The notes under the pieces were generated by a model. That model saw only the letters and a program-made list of their open reading frames with translations, did not search any database and had not been told where the DNA came from. Shown in pieces: positions 23,974-37,800 of a stretch of 64,000 bases of DNA. Within the stretch, counting starts at the first letter, position 1. Every line of letters begins with the position of its first letter. The stretch covers positions 6,506,001 to 6,570,000 of the forward strand of contig NC_059423.1 in assembly GCF_905220565.1 (NCBI RefSeq). The letters run 5' to 3'. A program made the position numbers and the translations under genes. Source of the stretch: Melitaea cinxia. Taxonomy: Eukaryota; Arthropoda; Insecta; Lepidoptera; Nymphalidae.

Positions 23974-25849
23974 GAGGGTAGAAATAAAACAAATGTTAGG
24001 GATACTCAACGATATACAGATACATTGTATTGTTCACATCAGATTGGATATTACATCAATTGCGCGATCCTCGCATAACTACACTTACAATTATATAAAT
24101 ATTAATTAATAATTACACGTAAAAATAACAATAGTCCATTAATAATAATAATAATAAATCAAAGTATAAAATAAATGCGGCGGTTCGTTTTACGGTTTTT
24201 CAATTTCACCTGTGATTTTGACGCCAAATGCTGGCAACACTGGATTTACTTGGTAATACCAGTAATAAAAAGTTATTATTAGAAATTTTATTAGAATAAA
24301 AAAAAAATCCATGAAAAATCTATGCCAGGGTTGCCATTTAACTTAGATGTCAAATTTTATTGAATGGTCTCTTTGGCCTTAAAGGCTATTGCACAATTTT
24401 GACATTCTTAAGATCTTTGCGGTTTTTAAGGCAAAAAAAAATCAAATCAAATTTACAACCAATTCAATAAGTTACAGAGCCGTAAGATGTTAATTTATAA
24501 TTAAAAATTAACAGTAACAATTTTAACTTATTCAGATCCAATAAAGTAAGTTTAACATACGTCCTCGTATTTTTGTTTTTATTTTTTTTTAATTTTCAAT
24601 CACTATTAAATTTAAATGCATAGATGCATTATATAATTGTTTATCTAATGCGTTTTGGCATTTTTAAAGCACCAATTTCGGCTTGCTTTATATTTATAAT
24701 AAACCAAAGATAAAAAAATTCAATTTTTTTTCAAAATCAAATAATCACCTCTGCTGTTTGAAACTTGATTTCTTTTTTTTTGTAAATTAGAAGATTCGAC
24801 CTCGCCGCTTTAAAAATTTAAGAATATTTCCTTTAATAAATATTATTTTGTATATAATATAAACAAATTTGTACTATAACATATATTAAATTCTTTTTAC
24901 TTTCCTATTGATATTTTTTTGTGTATAAAGAGTTTTAGACGGCCACGTGTAAGTATATATACTTATTATATATTTATATAAAATCCATATTATTTGATTT
25001 TGGAAACATGGACTGGTTTTAATTCATTTATATCTCATGGATGTTTTCGAAATACAACCGTTTACATACAAATGACACCTAACACCAACATCACACGTTA
25101 TGTGCGATGACATTTTTAGACTTGAGTTGTCAAATCAAAATGTCAAATGTCAGTAGCACTACTAAGTAGATTATATTCTGTAAAACACCTTGAAATTATT
25201 AATTTTGTCGATTATGTCTACATTTTATTTTTCTTGTAGTCATTTCAGTTATTCATGTCTTTATAAATTATTTAGTCATAGAAATAATATATAGACATGT
25301 CAAAGAATTACAAACTACAGTTAAGTGTTCAATCTGATTCTCATTCGTAGAAATGTTTTCACTGGTTGCTGTAAATTTTATCTGGCATATCAGTTACTGA
25401 TAGCCTTATTCAGGGTAAACTTTTATCTGTTGGAAAACGTCACACATCAAGCAGCTTTAGCAACAAGTAGTGACAAAGATGTATAAAAATGTCAACCGTT
25501 AGATAAGTTTGTCTGTTATAATAATGATAATTTTATTTTAAATATTACATTTCGGATACCGTTATACATCAGATAGTTTTATCAGCAAGTGTTGAAAAGG
25601 ATCCATTGTCTGAATTTGTCATCACGAAGTTGACAAACTGTCATTTTCTTTGTGACTACTATAATTATGTATAAAATTGAGAAAAACAAAAAAAAAACCT
25701 ATAAAAAATTAATTTTTGTACGATCTGACTTTACCAAACAACAGAGGCTGTCATAGTACACAAGATAAATTATTTCCACCGGGGATGTTGTGGACATAAC
25801 GTTTCGGATACGGATATTAAATTGTTTCGGATCATCCGATAGTTTCGCA

Positions 25850-26070
25850 TCCAAATATTTAGTATACACCTGTTTCGTCAGTTTAGGAGAAATTTTATCC
25901 TGCACATACGTTACGAATAGACTTTAACAACAGGAGGTAAAATATGCCGCATGTTTCATTTTTAATAAACTAAAATTTTTAGATTCACAGGTAGGGAACA
26001 AGAATAATATATTATAAATTTTTTATCTGTTGGATACCGTTATACATCAGATAGCTATAACGGTAACGAT
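25850..26070 (-). repeat. Dispersed repeat C, right copy of an inverted pair
   Basis: Complement of 19265-19510, with TATCTGTTGGATACCGTTAT at 26024 and CAGGAGGTAAAATATGCC at its other end. Related TATCTGTTGG modules also occur near 25422 and at 51960. Confidence 0.
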
Positions 26071-26839
26071 GAAACAGGCCCTTGGAGTTCGAAGCAAGAG
26101 CAATATAAACTTTTTCGGTGCGGTTAAAAAAAAAAACGTAATAAACCGGTTCTTAGTCTCCGTCTCAATCCGAAACATTTTTAAACGGTTTCGGATACGA
26201 ATTTCTTTATTTCGGATATATAGTTTCCGATAACGGATCTCCATAACATCCCCACTTTACTCAGCTCAGCTGGTAAACATTATAAATTAAATAATAATAC
26301 TATACCTCATTCAATGAGATCGTCAATATTAGAAATCAGTCTATTCGAAAGTCTACAAATTTTATAATATTGGATATATGTCAGTGATTTTCAGGAAAAA
26401 ATATTTTAATATACATAAAATGGCATGTGCGTTTCTTTTTTTTTCTATTTTTTTTTTAATTGATATAAAATGTAAAAAAATTTGATTGATTATTACTTTG
26501 AAGGAATTGAAAAGTGTCTATTGACTGATTTTTGTTACGTTATTTTAAGTAAATTTTGACTAATATTTTCTTTTATATTTTGACATTATAATGGATGACA
26601 CCAATCAACATGACTGTGTTTTTAGGTGTCAATTGAAAAATGTAATTCGTATATTTCTGGATATATTTTAAATAATTTTATTATATTATAAAATTGTTTA
26701 AGTATAATAGTAACAAAAATCATTCAATAACTTTTGTTCATAAATAAATTATTTAGTTAAAATTAATTGTTTAATGCATAAAAATTAAATAAATAGTTTA
26801 ATGTATTGTAATATCAAAATCACCAACAAATATCGTTAT

Positions 26840-27715
26840 CTAGATTGGTAAATCACAGTCTCGTCCGTCGCGGACCCGTAATAAATAATTAATATACGTA
26901 TAAATGATAAAAAACTTAAAATTAAACAATAACAAACCGCTCTTAGGGTCGTTTAAGTCAAAATTAAATGGCATCACAATCACAGATGTAGTCGAAAACG
27001 ATAAAACTATCATAATAATCACATTAATAATAAAATTATAATATTTTTTTAAAATCACAGGTTTTAGACAGGTTACGCTTAAAACTATACGGAATAAGAG
27101 ATTACGTTTCACGTGAGTTATTTCCGCTTCGACGTTTTCGCGACATTCCGTCGACGTCGAAGCGAAAATTCCGAACGTTTCACTAACTAAGTCACGCTTT
27201 GAACACTCGCTGTCTATGACATCGCACGGCATATTCCCTATTTCCCTACTCTGAACACATTCCATCCCTGATCCGTCCCGAACGCATGTCATAGACTCGC
27301 TCGCGTAAATAATACTGAGCTGCCTCGCAGAGAGCTTAAAAACAACGATAAATATGCGAATTAAATACGAAAAAAACTGACTAAGGGAACGCGTAAAACG
27401 CTCAATCAACGCATCGAAATAATCAGTACCGGAAAAAGCGGTCAAATAAATCGCCAAGTAAACTAACAGCGAATCACGCGCTTCTACTACACTAACACTA
27501 CCGCGGCACGACGCGAGCCACCCGTTCCCATCCAAGAACACGTCCGGCCACGTCGAGAGACACGGCGCGACTGAGTTCAGACAGGGGTGGGGGTAGCTCG
27601 GGGACGGCGCGGGGAAGGGGACACGAGGGGTGGAAAGGGGTGAGACACAAAGGGTGGCGGGGGGAGCGGGACGCGAGTCCGCTTTTTCACCGTACTGACG
27701 TGGTTGTAATGGTTA
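26840..27715 (-). other. Long open frame of unknown status in a CpG-rich patch
   Basis: One minus-strand frame stays open for about 875 nt and ends with TAA at 26840. The first part (27540-27715) would be Pro-rich, the middle has Cys and Ser, and the end has three hydrophobic stretches. The first in-frame ATG is well inside, and no splice structure or family resemblance is recognised. Between 27125 and 27164 there is an inverted repeat (CGCTTCGACG / CGTCGAAGCG). CpG is frequent from 27100 to 27720 compared with the flanks. It could be a chance frame in a promoter-like region. Not proposed as a confident gene. Confidence 0.
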
Positions 27716-28253
27716 AGGGCAATGCTGTTTTTTCGGTTTCTTTACATTTTCCTCGTCGACACCGGACTTCGGCACCTGGTGGAGGAATTATTGCAGGTTT
27801 ACAAATAATAAATTATACGTCACCATCTATGTATTCAATGTCAAATAAGTATTTACTACATTTGACAATTGAGAACTGGTATCAACAGTATTGGTTATAT
27901 TTTTTTTTTTTTAAATAACAATATATATCCACGGGCTTATAATGCCCGTGCTTTTGTTATTCCAATTATTTGTTTGTTACTCTCGATACCTTGGCACCTA
28001 CATATGCAACTTAGAGGACTAATTAAACTAAGCTTAGTATCACTAATCCTACGTGAGTCATGCTAACTTAATTTACTTATATATATAATTACTACTATTT
28101 ATTATTACTTTTTCCTTTACTTCACTTTTATTTTACAATTATCCAGGGGTAGAAGCTGTGTTCATTTCTTGAAATCTTTGTATTTATACTGTTATTTTTA
28201 TCACTTATTTCCTAGTTACCTTATATATACACTTAAGTGTATTGGTTATATTA

Positions 28254-28275
28254 GAATGTGGTGATAACCACATTC
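28254..28275. repeat. 9-bp perfect hairpin
   Basis: GAATGTGGT and its complement separated by GATA. Isolated; a second hairpin, CACGGGC / GCCCGTG around TTATAAT, lies at 27930-27950. Confidence 0.
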
Positions 28276-28316
28276 AAAAATTCCCTTTCTTGTCTTAAAA
28301 TCAGCGTTTAATATTC

Positions 28317-28815
28317 ATTGAGGTAGGACACAGCAGGAAATTTCCTGCTCAAAATCTGGAGCAGCCCGACTGGGGAAGTACCTCGACCTTACAGAAGATC
28401 ACAGCTAAATAATACTGCTTTCAAGCAGTGTTGTGTACCTGTTGGTGAGAAAAGTGACCAAAGCTCATGGGGGGAATTGGGGGTGGGGTCGGCAACGCGC
28501 TTGCAATGCTTCTGTGTTGCAGACGTCTATAAGCTACGGTAATCGCTTATAATCAAGTGAGCCATACGCTTGTATGCCGACCTAGTTATGTAAAAAAGGG
28601 CACAGCTCCTAAACTGCTCAAAATCTGGAGCAGTGCCTCAACCTTACGGAAGATCATAATAATACTGATCCCGAAGAATATTGTGTTCATGTGGTGAGTA
28701 AAAAGCTCTTGGACGGGTCGGGGTAGGGTCGGCAACGCGTTTGCAGACTCCATAATCTACGTATCCGCTTATCACCAAGCAGACAGCTTGTTAGCCACCC
28801 TAGTGGGATAAAAAA
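28317..28815 (+). repeat. Two tandem copies of dispersed repeat A
   Basis: One copy 28317-28590 and a second, more diverged one 28592-28815. The right-hand copy ends 17 bp from the donor of CUEDC2 exon 28832-28961, so retroelement DNA directly abuts this exon. Confidence 0.
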
Positions 28816-28831
28816 ACGCTAAAATTCCTAC

Positions 28832-31800
28832 CTCAGTGTACCGCTCGCCCTTCAGAGAGACGATCTTATTGTCGCGATAGCGGACCATCTTCTTGGGCTC
28901 GATCTTAGGAGCCAGCGGCTTGTGCTCCTTGGTATCAGAGTTCTTGTCCACGTAGGAATATCTGGAACCAAATGGGTCTTGTTACTTCGTGAAACTAAGA
29001 ATCCCTCACGGTTTCACTTGCGTTCCGTTCACCTGTTGTCATTCTGGTTGCGTTTATTCTCAATAACGTAGCTTTTTTATGGGAAAGAAGATTCAGTTCA
29101 CGCAATTTTAAAGTATTAGGAGGTAACAAATGAAGGGCCCGATGTAGGGAAACTCTCTTTGGGACGTGACCCCGAGCAGTGCATCTCTTTTTTGTTTGGT
29201 CTTAGTCTTTAATCTTTACTTTGTTAATATGGAAAATACCTCCTAATCTTTTGAATAAGTAAAGTTGTGTGATAATAAAATTGTATATATATGCATGTTT
29301 TCATTCTCCTGTCATCTCTTCGCATCGGTGGGCGGCGCCTGGCTGTGCTCATGCCTCTCACTCTAGTGAGTCACCCTCACTCTAGTGAGTCATTCTCACT
29401 CTAGCGAGTCCCTCTCACTCACCTGGCGATGATGCGGCTCTTGATCTCGCGGTCGTCGCAGAGCGGAGCCCGCGCGGCCGCGTGCAGCGCGACGGCGGAC
29501 AGCGCCTGGCCGTGCTCGCGCCTCTCACTCTAGCGAGTCCCTCTCACTCACCTGGCGATGATGCGGCTCTTGATCTCGCGGTCGTCGCAGAGCGGAGCCC
29601 GCGCGGCCGCGTGCAGCGCGACGGCGGACAGCGCCTGGCCGTGCTCGCGCCTCTCACTCTAGCGAGTCCCTCTCACTCACCTGGCGATGATGCGGCTCTT
29701 GATCTCGCGGTCGTCGCAGAGCGGAGCCCGCGCGGCCGCGTGCAGCGCGACGGCGGACAGCGCCTGGCCGTGCTCGCGCCTCTCACTCTAGCGAGTCCCT
29801 CTCACTCACCTGGCGATGATGCGGCTCTTGATCTCGCGGTCGTCGCAGAGCGGAGCCCGCGCGGCCGCGTGCAGCGCGACGGCGGACAGCGCCTGGCCGT
29901 GCTCGCGCCTCTCACTCTAGCGAGTCCCTCTCACTCACCTGGCGATGATGCGGCTCTTGATCTCGCGGTCGTCGCAGAGCGGAGCCCGCGCGGCCGCGTG
30001 CAGCGCGACGGCGGACAGCGCCTGGCCGTGCTCGCGCCTCTCACTCTAGCGAGTCCCTCTCACTCACCTGGCGATGATGCGGCTCTTGATCTCGCGGTCG
30101 TCGCAGAGCGGAGCCCGCGCGGCCGCGTGCAGCGCGACGGCGGACAGCGCCTGGCCGTGCTCGCGCCTCTCACTCTAGCGAGTCCCTCTCACTCACCTGG
30201 CGATGATGCGGCTCTTGATCTCGCGGTCGTCGCAGAGCGGAGCCCGCGCGGCCGCGTGCAGCGCGACGGCGGACAGCGCCTGGCCGTGCTCGCGCCTCTC
30301 ACTCTAGCGAGTCCCTCTCACTCACCTGGCGATGATGCGGCTCTTGATCTCGCGGTCGTCGCAGAGCGGAGCCCGCGCGGCCGCGTGCAGCGCGACGGCG
30401 GACAGCGCCTGGCCGTGCTCGCGCCTCTCACTCTAGCGAGTCCCTCTCACTCACCTGGCGATGATGCGGCTCTTGATCTCGCGGTCGTCGCAGAGCGGAG
30501 CCCGCGCGGCCGCGTGCAGCGCGACGGCGGACAGCGCCTGGCCGTGCTCGCGCCTCTCACTCTAGCGAGTCCCTCTCACTCACCTGGCGATGATGCGGCT
30601 CTTGATCTCGCGGTCGTCGCAGAGCGGAGCCCGCGCGGCCGCGTGCAGCGCGACGGCGGACAGCGCCTGGCCGTGCTCGCGCCTCTCACTCTAGCGAGTC
30701 CCTCTCACTCACCTGGCGATGATGCGGCTCTTGATCTCGCGGTCGTCGCAGAGCGGAGCCCGCGCGGCCGCGTGCAGCGCGACGGCGGACAGCGCCTGGC
30801 CGTGCTCGCGCCTCTCACTCTAGCGAGTCCCTCTCACTCACCTGGCGATGATGCGGCTCTTGATCTCGCGGTCGTCGCAGAGCGGAGCCCGCGCGGCCGC
30901 GTGCAGCGCGACGGCGGACAGCGCCTGGCCGTGCTCGCGCCTCTCACTCTAGCGAGTCCCTCTCACTCACCTGGCGATGATGCGGCTCTTGATCTCGCGG
31001 TCGTCGCAGAGCGGAGCCCGCGCGGCCGCGTGCAGCGCGACGGCGGACAGCGCCTGGCCGTGCTCGCGCCTCTCACTCTAGCGAGTCCCTCTCACTCACC
31101 TGGCGATGATGCGGCTCTTGATCTCGCGGTCGTCGCAGAGCGGAGCCCGCGCGGCCGCGTGCAGCGCGACGGCGGACAGCGCCTGGCCGTGCTCGCGCCT
31201 CTCACTCTAGCGAGTCCCTCTCACTCACCTGGCGATGATGCGGCTCTTGATCTCGCGGTCGTCGCAGAGCGGAGCCCGCGCGGCCGCGTGCAGCGCGACG
31301 GCGGACAGCGCCTGGCCGTGCTCGCGCCTCTCACTCTAGCGAGTCCCTCTCACTCACCTGGCGATGATGCGGCTCTTGATCTCGCGGTCGTCGCAGAGCG
31401 GAGCCCGCGCGGCCGCGTGCAGCGCGACGGCGGACAGCGCCTGGCCGTGCTCGCGCCGGTGCAGCAGCGTGGCGGCCGCCCGCTCGGGGTCGCCGCAGGC
31501 GATCGACACGCAGTGCTTTATCTGCCCACGACAGTTGTGCCGGTTACTAGCTGTACCCTAAACCTTCGTATTCAATACGAATGATAATTCTTTATTGATA
31601 AAACTTTGTGCAACTGAATTAATTAGAACTAGGAAAACCCGAGGCTTACGAATCTCGCTTTCTCATGTCGTGGGTCATATTATATTTACATTTAAAGATT
31701 GAGTTAGTTATATACGAGGGCGGGGTGAAAAGTTTCCGGCCTGACCTAGAGCTGAGATCGCGCTAGCAGGTCTAATTTTTCGTTTGTATTCTATAATACT

Positions 31801-34800
31801 ATATCTCACTAACGTGTATACAAAATTTTCGGGTCGATGGCTCTGTTAGTATACATTTGAGAGGCTATTGAACAAGACGCCTCGATTGCTTACGTGAAAA
31901 TGGTAAAATCAGAGAACCGTACGGTCATCAAATACTTCTATTCAAAAAGCCCAACACCATTTCAAATTAAAGAAGAGCTGGATTCCACACCGAAAGACTC
32001 TTCGCCGTCATATTCAACGGTGAAACAGTGGGTTTCTGAATTTAAGAAAGGTTAAACGAGTACTTCTGACGAATCACTTTCAAGACGCCCCTTTTAGGTC
32101 ACGACTCTCGAAATAATTGAAAAAAATTCATAAAATGGTGATGGAGGGCCGCATATTAAAAGTAAGTGAGATAGCTGAATGCTACTAGGATATCAATTGA
32201 ATGCGAACGTAATATTTTATATGAAAATTTGAGCATGGGGAAGCTCTGTGCTAGGTGGGTGCCGAATCGCTAACGGTCGATCAAAAGTTGACCTGAAAAA
32301 CGGTTCCAATCGAAAATTTGGCGCTCTACTAGCGCAACCCCGGCAAATTTTAAACATCAATTATATTTCGTCAATTTATAACTTGGATCCACCACTACAC
32401 TCCTGAAAAAAAACAGCAGTCAAAAAAATAGATTGGACCAGGTGAACCAACCTCAAAGAAGGCAAAGACAAAATTTTTCGGCGAATAAGATTATGGCAAC
32501 TGTTTTTTGGGATGCAAAAGGAGTTATCTTCATTGAATATCTAGAGAAGGAAAAAACATCAATGGTCAATACTACGGACAGTTATTGCAACGTCTGAAGG
32601 ACGCAGTGAAAAATAAACGACCAAACTTTGCGGAAAAAAAAATCTTTTTTCACCATGACAACGCACCTGCCGGTCCAACGCACACGCATTCGTCGGTCGT
32701 TGCGATGGCTAAAATCAACGAATTGAAGTTCGTATTGTTTTCCCAACCGCCATATTCGCCAGATTTAGCACCCAGCGACTAGCATCTGTTTCCTAACATT
32801 ATAAAGTGGCTTGGAGGTAAAAAATTTGAGAGCAACGAGGAAGTTGTCGATGCTGCAAATGAGTATATTGAGGGACTTGATGAATCAGACGATAAAACTA
32901 ACTGCTTTAGAGCATAGCTATGAAAAATTTATTAATCTTCATCATTATCATCACTTCAGCCTATGGCAGTCCACTGCTGAACATAGGCCTCTCCAAGTTC
33001 GCGCCAGACACCCCTTTTTTTCGCAATCCTCATCCAGCCTACACCGGCAATCTTACGTAGATCATCGGTCCAACGGGCCGGAGGACGTCCCACACTGCGT
33101 TAGCCAAGACGCGGTCTCCACTCCAGGACCCGTCTACTCCAACGGCCATCAATTATTATTATTTTGAAATATAAAGCGAGAAAATAACCGAAAAAAGTTG
33201 TTTTTCTTTATCAGGCCGGGAACTTTTCACCCCGCCCTCTTATATGTATAATACATTTAACTACATAAAATAATTTTATTTGATCCTGAACGAGCATACG
33301 ATTAACGCTATAAAACAAAAACAGTTGGTCTCTTGGGGGTAACTGACCACACCCCTCATATACTCAGCATATTAATATTTTATTTATTGAACGATGTACA
33401 TACAATTATTATATCTACTTATACACTCATCGGCACAATTTACCGCCCACCTTTATTACTCATAGTATTTCCCAAATTTTTCGGATATCGTCATATTTAG
33501 ACTACATTGTATGATCATATTTAGACTACATTGTATGTGCTGTGTGGCTACGGCACTAAAGAATTTAGCCACCCCCTCTCTTCCCGTGGGTGTCGTAAGA
33601 GGCGACTAAGGGATAACAAGGTTCCACAACCATCTTGGAACTTAAGAAGCCGACCGATGGCGGGATAACCATCCAACTGCTGGCTTTGAAATACACAGGC
33701 CGAAGACGGGCAGCAGCGTCTTTGGTGCGACAAAGCCAGTACTGCGGTCACCAACCCGCCTGCCCAGCGTGGTGACTATGGGCAAAACACATAAGTTCAC
33801 GTTATTTTTGGCGTAAACTTGTGGAGGCCTATGTCCAGCAGTGGACTGTATAGGCTGTAATGATGATGATGATGTATGAGATGCACGTTTAGAACTATAA
33901 TTAGGGTAAAATACTTGACACAAGTTTTGAAGATAACAGTCGTGTATTAAAGAAGGCTCACCAAAAACGATTTTACTAAAATATCCGATAGAAAATGATA
34001 AATTTTAAATTTGTTACAAGTTGATTAGATAAAAAATTACAGTCTTTACCCCGGATTACTTAATACTAGGATCTAGCTGGTCATATCGTACACGTGTGCT
34101 TGGTCCTGGCAGCGATATGCCCTTATCCCCAATGGATAAGAGAATTTTCTGGAGTATTACAATGGACTATATACCAGACCTTGTATAGATAACCTAGAGT
34201 TTCAACTCACCTCCATAGCACAAGTGTTGGGAAACATCTCGTGCAACACGCGACACTGCTCGGCGTACTCTTCTCCATCAAGAAACGAGCGACGCTCATT
34301 CCCCTCGGAGCTCTCAGAATTGGAATGAGAGCTGAAATATTTAAATAATTCATAATCTTTTCAAAATTTTCGAGGGTAGTCAACAATCATTTCAAACAAT
34401 TTCTGAGTACCCTCGAAAATTGTGGACTTTAATTTTTCACCATGGAACGTTGTTCAGTAAATGTTTTTATTTTAATCCTGTTTTTATTCTAATGCTTTAC
34501 TTTATGTCACTAATTCTAGTTTAATCTTTGTTTATTACTAACAATCTACATATTATATCGATACCTCACGTTTGAAATTAAGAATGAATGTATGAGTCAA
34601 AGATGGTTTAAAATCGACTTTTTGCATCACTAGGACGCCATTACACTGCCTTAGTGATGCGAGACTATAATGTATTCGCGTTTAGAAAATAGTGAAACAT
34701 CGCTGTCACTCAGCCACGCCCCTTGGCTAATTAAATCGTAATAAATTAGAAACCCTATTTAAAATACTTTTTTTAGGTCGGCAAAAAAGCGTAAGTCTCA

Positions 34801-37800
34801 CCTGATGGTAAGCGATTACCGTAGCTAATAGACGTCTGCAACATCAGGAGCATCGCAAGCGCGTTGCCAACCTTACCCCCAATTCCCCCCAGGACCATAC
34901 TTATAGGAACATAGCACTGCTTGAAAGCAATAAGTGGATCACTTAAACTGGTTAATATGAACACGGATTTCTAATTTTTTTTCATTACTACGATTGAATT
35001 GGTCAAGGGACGTAGCTGAGCTGAGTGACAGCGTTGAGTCACTATTTTCTCAATTCTAATTGACTACTGACTATTGTAACATTGGCTTTGATTAAGAAAA
35101 CGAATCATTAAGCTAATCTAGGTCCGCGAATAATCTCCGAACGTCTGCACCAAATTCGATAATTCTTTTTTTGATGCTTATTATCGTCAGGGAAAGGTTT
35201 GCATAAAAAAAAAGAAAACCGATATATTTACGGTAAAACATAAAGCAATACGAAGTTCGGTCAGCTAGTAAAATGCCATTTCCACATACCGGCTCGTCTT
35301 AGTGACAGTAGGTAGCATGTCACTCAAGCTCTGAAGATTGAGGCTTATCTTGTCACTGCCAGAAGAATCATCTGTGTGTTAAAAAGAAAAATTGTGCCAA
35401 ATAAAATATGTCCTGTTTCAATCGTTAACGATAAAGCTATTCAATAATATCTATATCTAGACGTGAAATCGTGAATCTAAAATTTTATGTTAATTATTGA
35501 AGTTGAAATAGTCTCTGTGTTAGTTTTTTTTTTCAGTAGAACTATTGAAAGCCGGAAGTCGTGGCAAAATATATGCAATAAATAAAACCTTATCTCATTG
35601 CTTATTTTAAAATATTTTTTAGGAAAACTGATTTTGTCGAAATTTCCAGAATTTATCTTCTTTCAACAATTTAGGTGATGGCAGCCGTAACTTGGAATAG
35701 TTTTTGCTTGAGGACCATTCCAAAAACTTACCATTATTGGACATGGTGTCCGATTCATCCTGGCGAGACACTTCAGCCTCCAGCTCCAAGATCCAGGAGC
35801 AGACGAGACCGGGATCGATGACCGCGAACTTCGGGATGTAAGCCGCCATCATTTCGATAAATCCTGTTAGATAATTGTTAAATATGTCAAAAGATACTAC
35901 TACATATTCGGAACAATAGAAAAACAGCTGATCGGGTTTACAACTCGTTTCTCAACTCTCAACTCACAGTTCTAAAGAAGCTGCTCAAGTTGTCGGAAAG
36001 GTACAACGTGGTCATCATTCTGAGTCAGTGATGGTTTTGGTGGGGCGTTTCTTATCAAGGAGTCACAAAACTACATTTTTGTAAAAAAGGAAATTTTCAG
36101 CCAAAGTGTATCAAGATACAGTCTTGAATCATGTTGTGAACCTCTCAGCAATACACTTTTTAAAAATATACCGTGGACTTTCCAGCAGGACTAAATAAAT
36201 ATGTAGGTATAAATTTTAATAATATTACATTACTTCATTTAAAAAAATGGATTTTCATTTGTAACAGAACTTATGGCTGTACTATAGTTCATTTATCGAG
36301 GAAGTTTATGGGCTATATATCATCACGCTAAGACCAAAAAGAGCGGAACACCAATGAAGAATGTTTCAAAATCGGGGATTCTTTTTTCCTTTTGAGAGCT
36401 TCCGCTGCGTGCGCTGTGAAAACCGTTAAAAGTTTCGCAAAAATCATGTATGAAAGAATTGATCCCATTAAAAGTTCTAAAAAAAAGTCCGCGACAGCAT
36501 ATATCTATCTTTTAAGGTTGGCTCACTATAACCTTTTTTTATACTAACCAAATTTGTTCTAAAAAAATGCATTATTTGCGAAGATGTTTTTATAAACATG
36601 ATATTAATCCTTATCTAAATAAATACGTTATTCATCACAAGTATTTAATTTAAAACAAAATAGCCTCTTACATAATTCGATTTCAATGAGTATGTCAGGA
36701 GATATCGCAATTTTAAAATAACATCGCAGCAAAATACTGATCAAGTATTGCGTGCGCCTCTGTTCCATGCGGACGAAGTCGCGCGCAGAAGCTAGTAGTT
36801 TATATAGAGAAAGAGTGCAGAATGCTAATATATTTTTTTTTAATTAAAAATACAAATACATTAAAAATAAAAATACATTAAATCAATAAAAAAACATTAC
36901 ACATATATACTCTTTTGTCTATTATTATAGAAGTATAGTCTTTGACAACAGAACCTTAATAATTTTCAAACTTAATTTAAAAAAAAATTATATACCTAGT
37001 TAAATTTTGTTCAAATTTAAACTACTTAAAGTCGAATTCCGACCACTGGCGACCACTAGTATATATAAATTAATCGCCGAAATGTATGTACGCATATTAT
37101 TTTCGAACGACTGCATCAAATTATAGGTTTTATTTGTGTTTGTTATTGTCAGGGTGCGGATAAAAGCAATTAATAATTGTGTTTGTTACCAAACGAACAA
37201 AAAAAAACATCTTCAATTACATCGACAAGTAATACAACGTAAGTAGACGAAAAAAAATTAACAAACACTACGATTTTCGAGGGTTCCCCCCAAAATCTCT
37301 GGGATTCCATCATCAGATCCTGGTATCCCTATTATTGTACCACCCTTGGGATATCTCCTTTCCAACAAAAAAAGAATTATCAAATTCGGTTCATAAACGA
37401 CGAAGTTATCCCCGAACATACATAAGATATATATATACGGTCGAATTGAGTAACCTTTTCTTTGTTTTAAGTCGGTTAAAAAGGTAATATGGCCATATTA
37501 CACAGCCTGACAGTGAATACTCTTTTTAAAAATAGCATATAAACTGTGTTTTAGTATAAAATTAGTAATATCTTGCATGAAATAGTGTCACTTAAGTCCA
37601 AACATCTTTATCAACCATGTAATCCTGCACCGATAATACGCTTTATCTATTAATTCCGTTTTAATAAACAATTTAAATTTGTGTTGAGACAATTGCAAAA
37701 TTGATTATGGGATTTTACTATATGTGCGAATAGCATAACTCAGAAAGGACACGTTTATTTTGCGCAGTCGGAAACTTGGGAGTTATAATTTTGTTATTCC

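Larger units (their letters stand above)
17236..28831. other. Repeat-rich spacer without a supported gene
   Basis: About 11.6 kb from the IDH3G stop to the last CUEDC2 exon found. It holds the IDH3G 3' UTR (several AATAAA-like signals; none chosen), repeats B and C, SINE and RTE-like fragments, a possible solo LTR and the open frame at 26840-27715. A tRNA-like CAGGTTCAATCCCCGCTGAA at 18245 is an isolated SINE-head remnant. The missing last CUEDC2 exon should lie here; I searched for a KYRFH-stop ending without success. Confidence 0.

Noticed and set aside
29482..31584. 700-codon plus-strand frame of a 43-residue repeat
   Set aside because: It is the antisense of the CUEDC2 exon-donor array; the frame stays open only because the 129-bp unit is divisible by 3 and lacks stops in that frame. 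It has no unique domain and the opposite strand is explained by a conserved gene.
32585..33167. Transposase-like frame as an active gene
   Set aside because: It is a fragment of a mariner with multiple stops and a nested insertion, so a relic.
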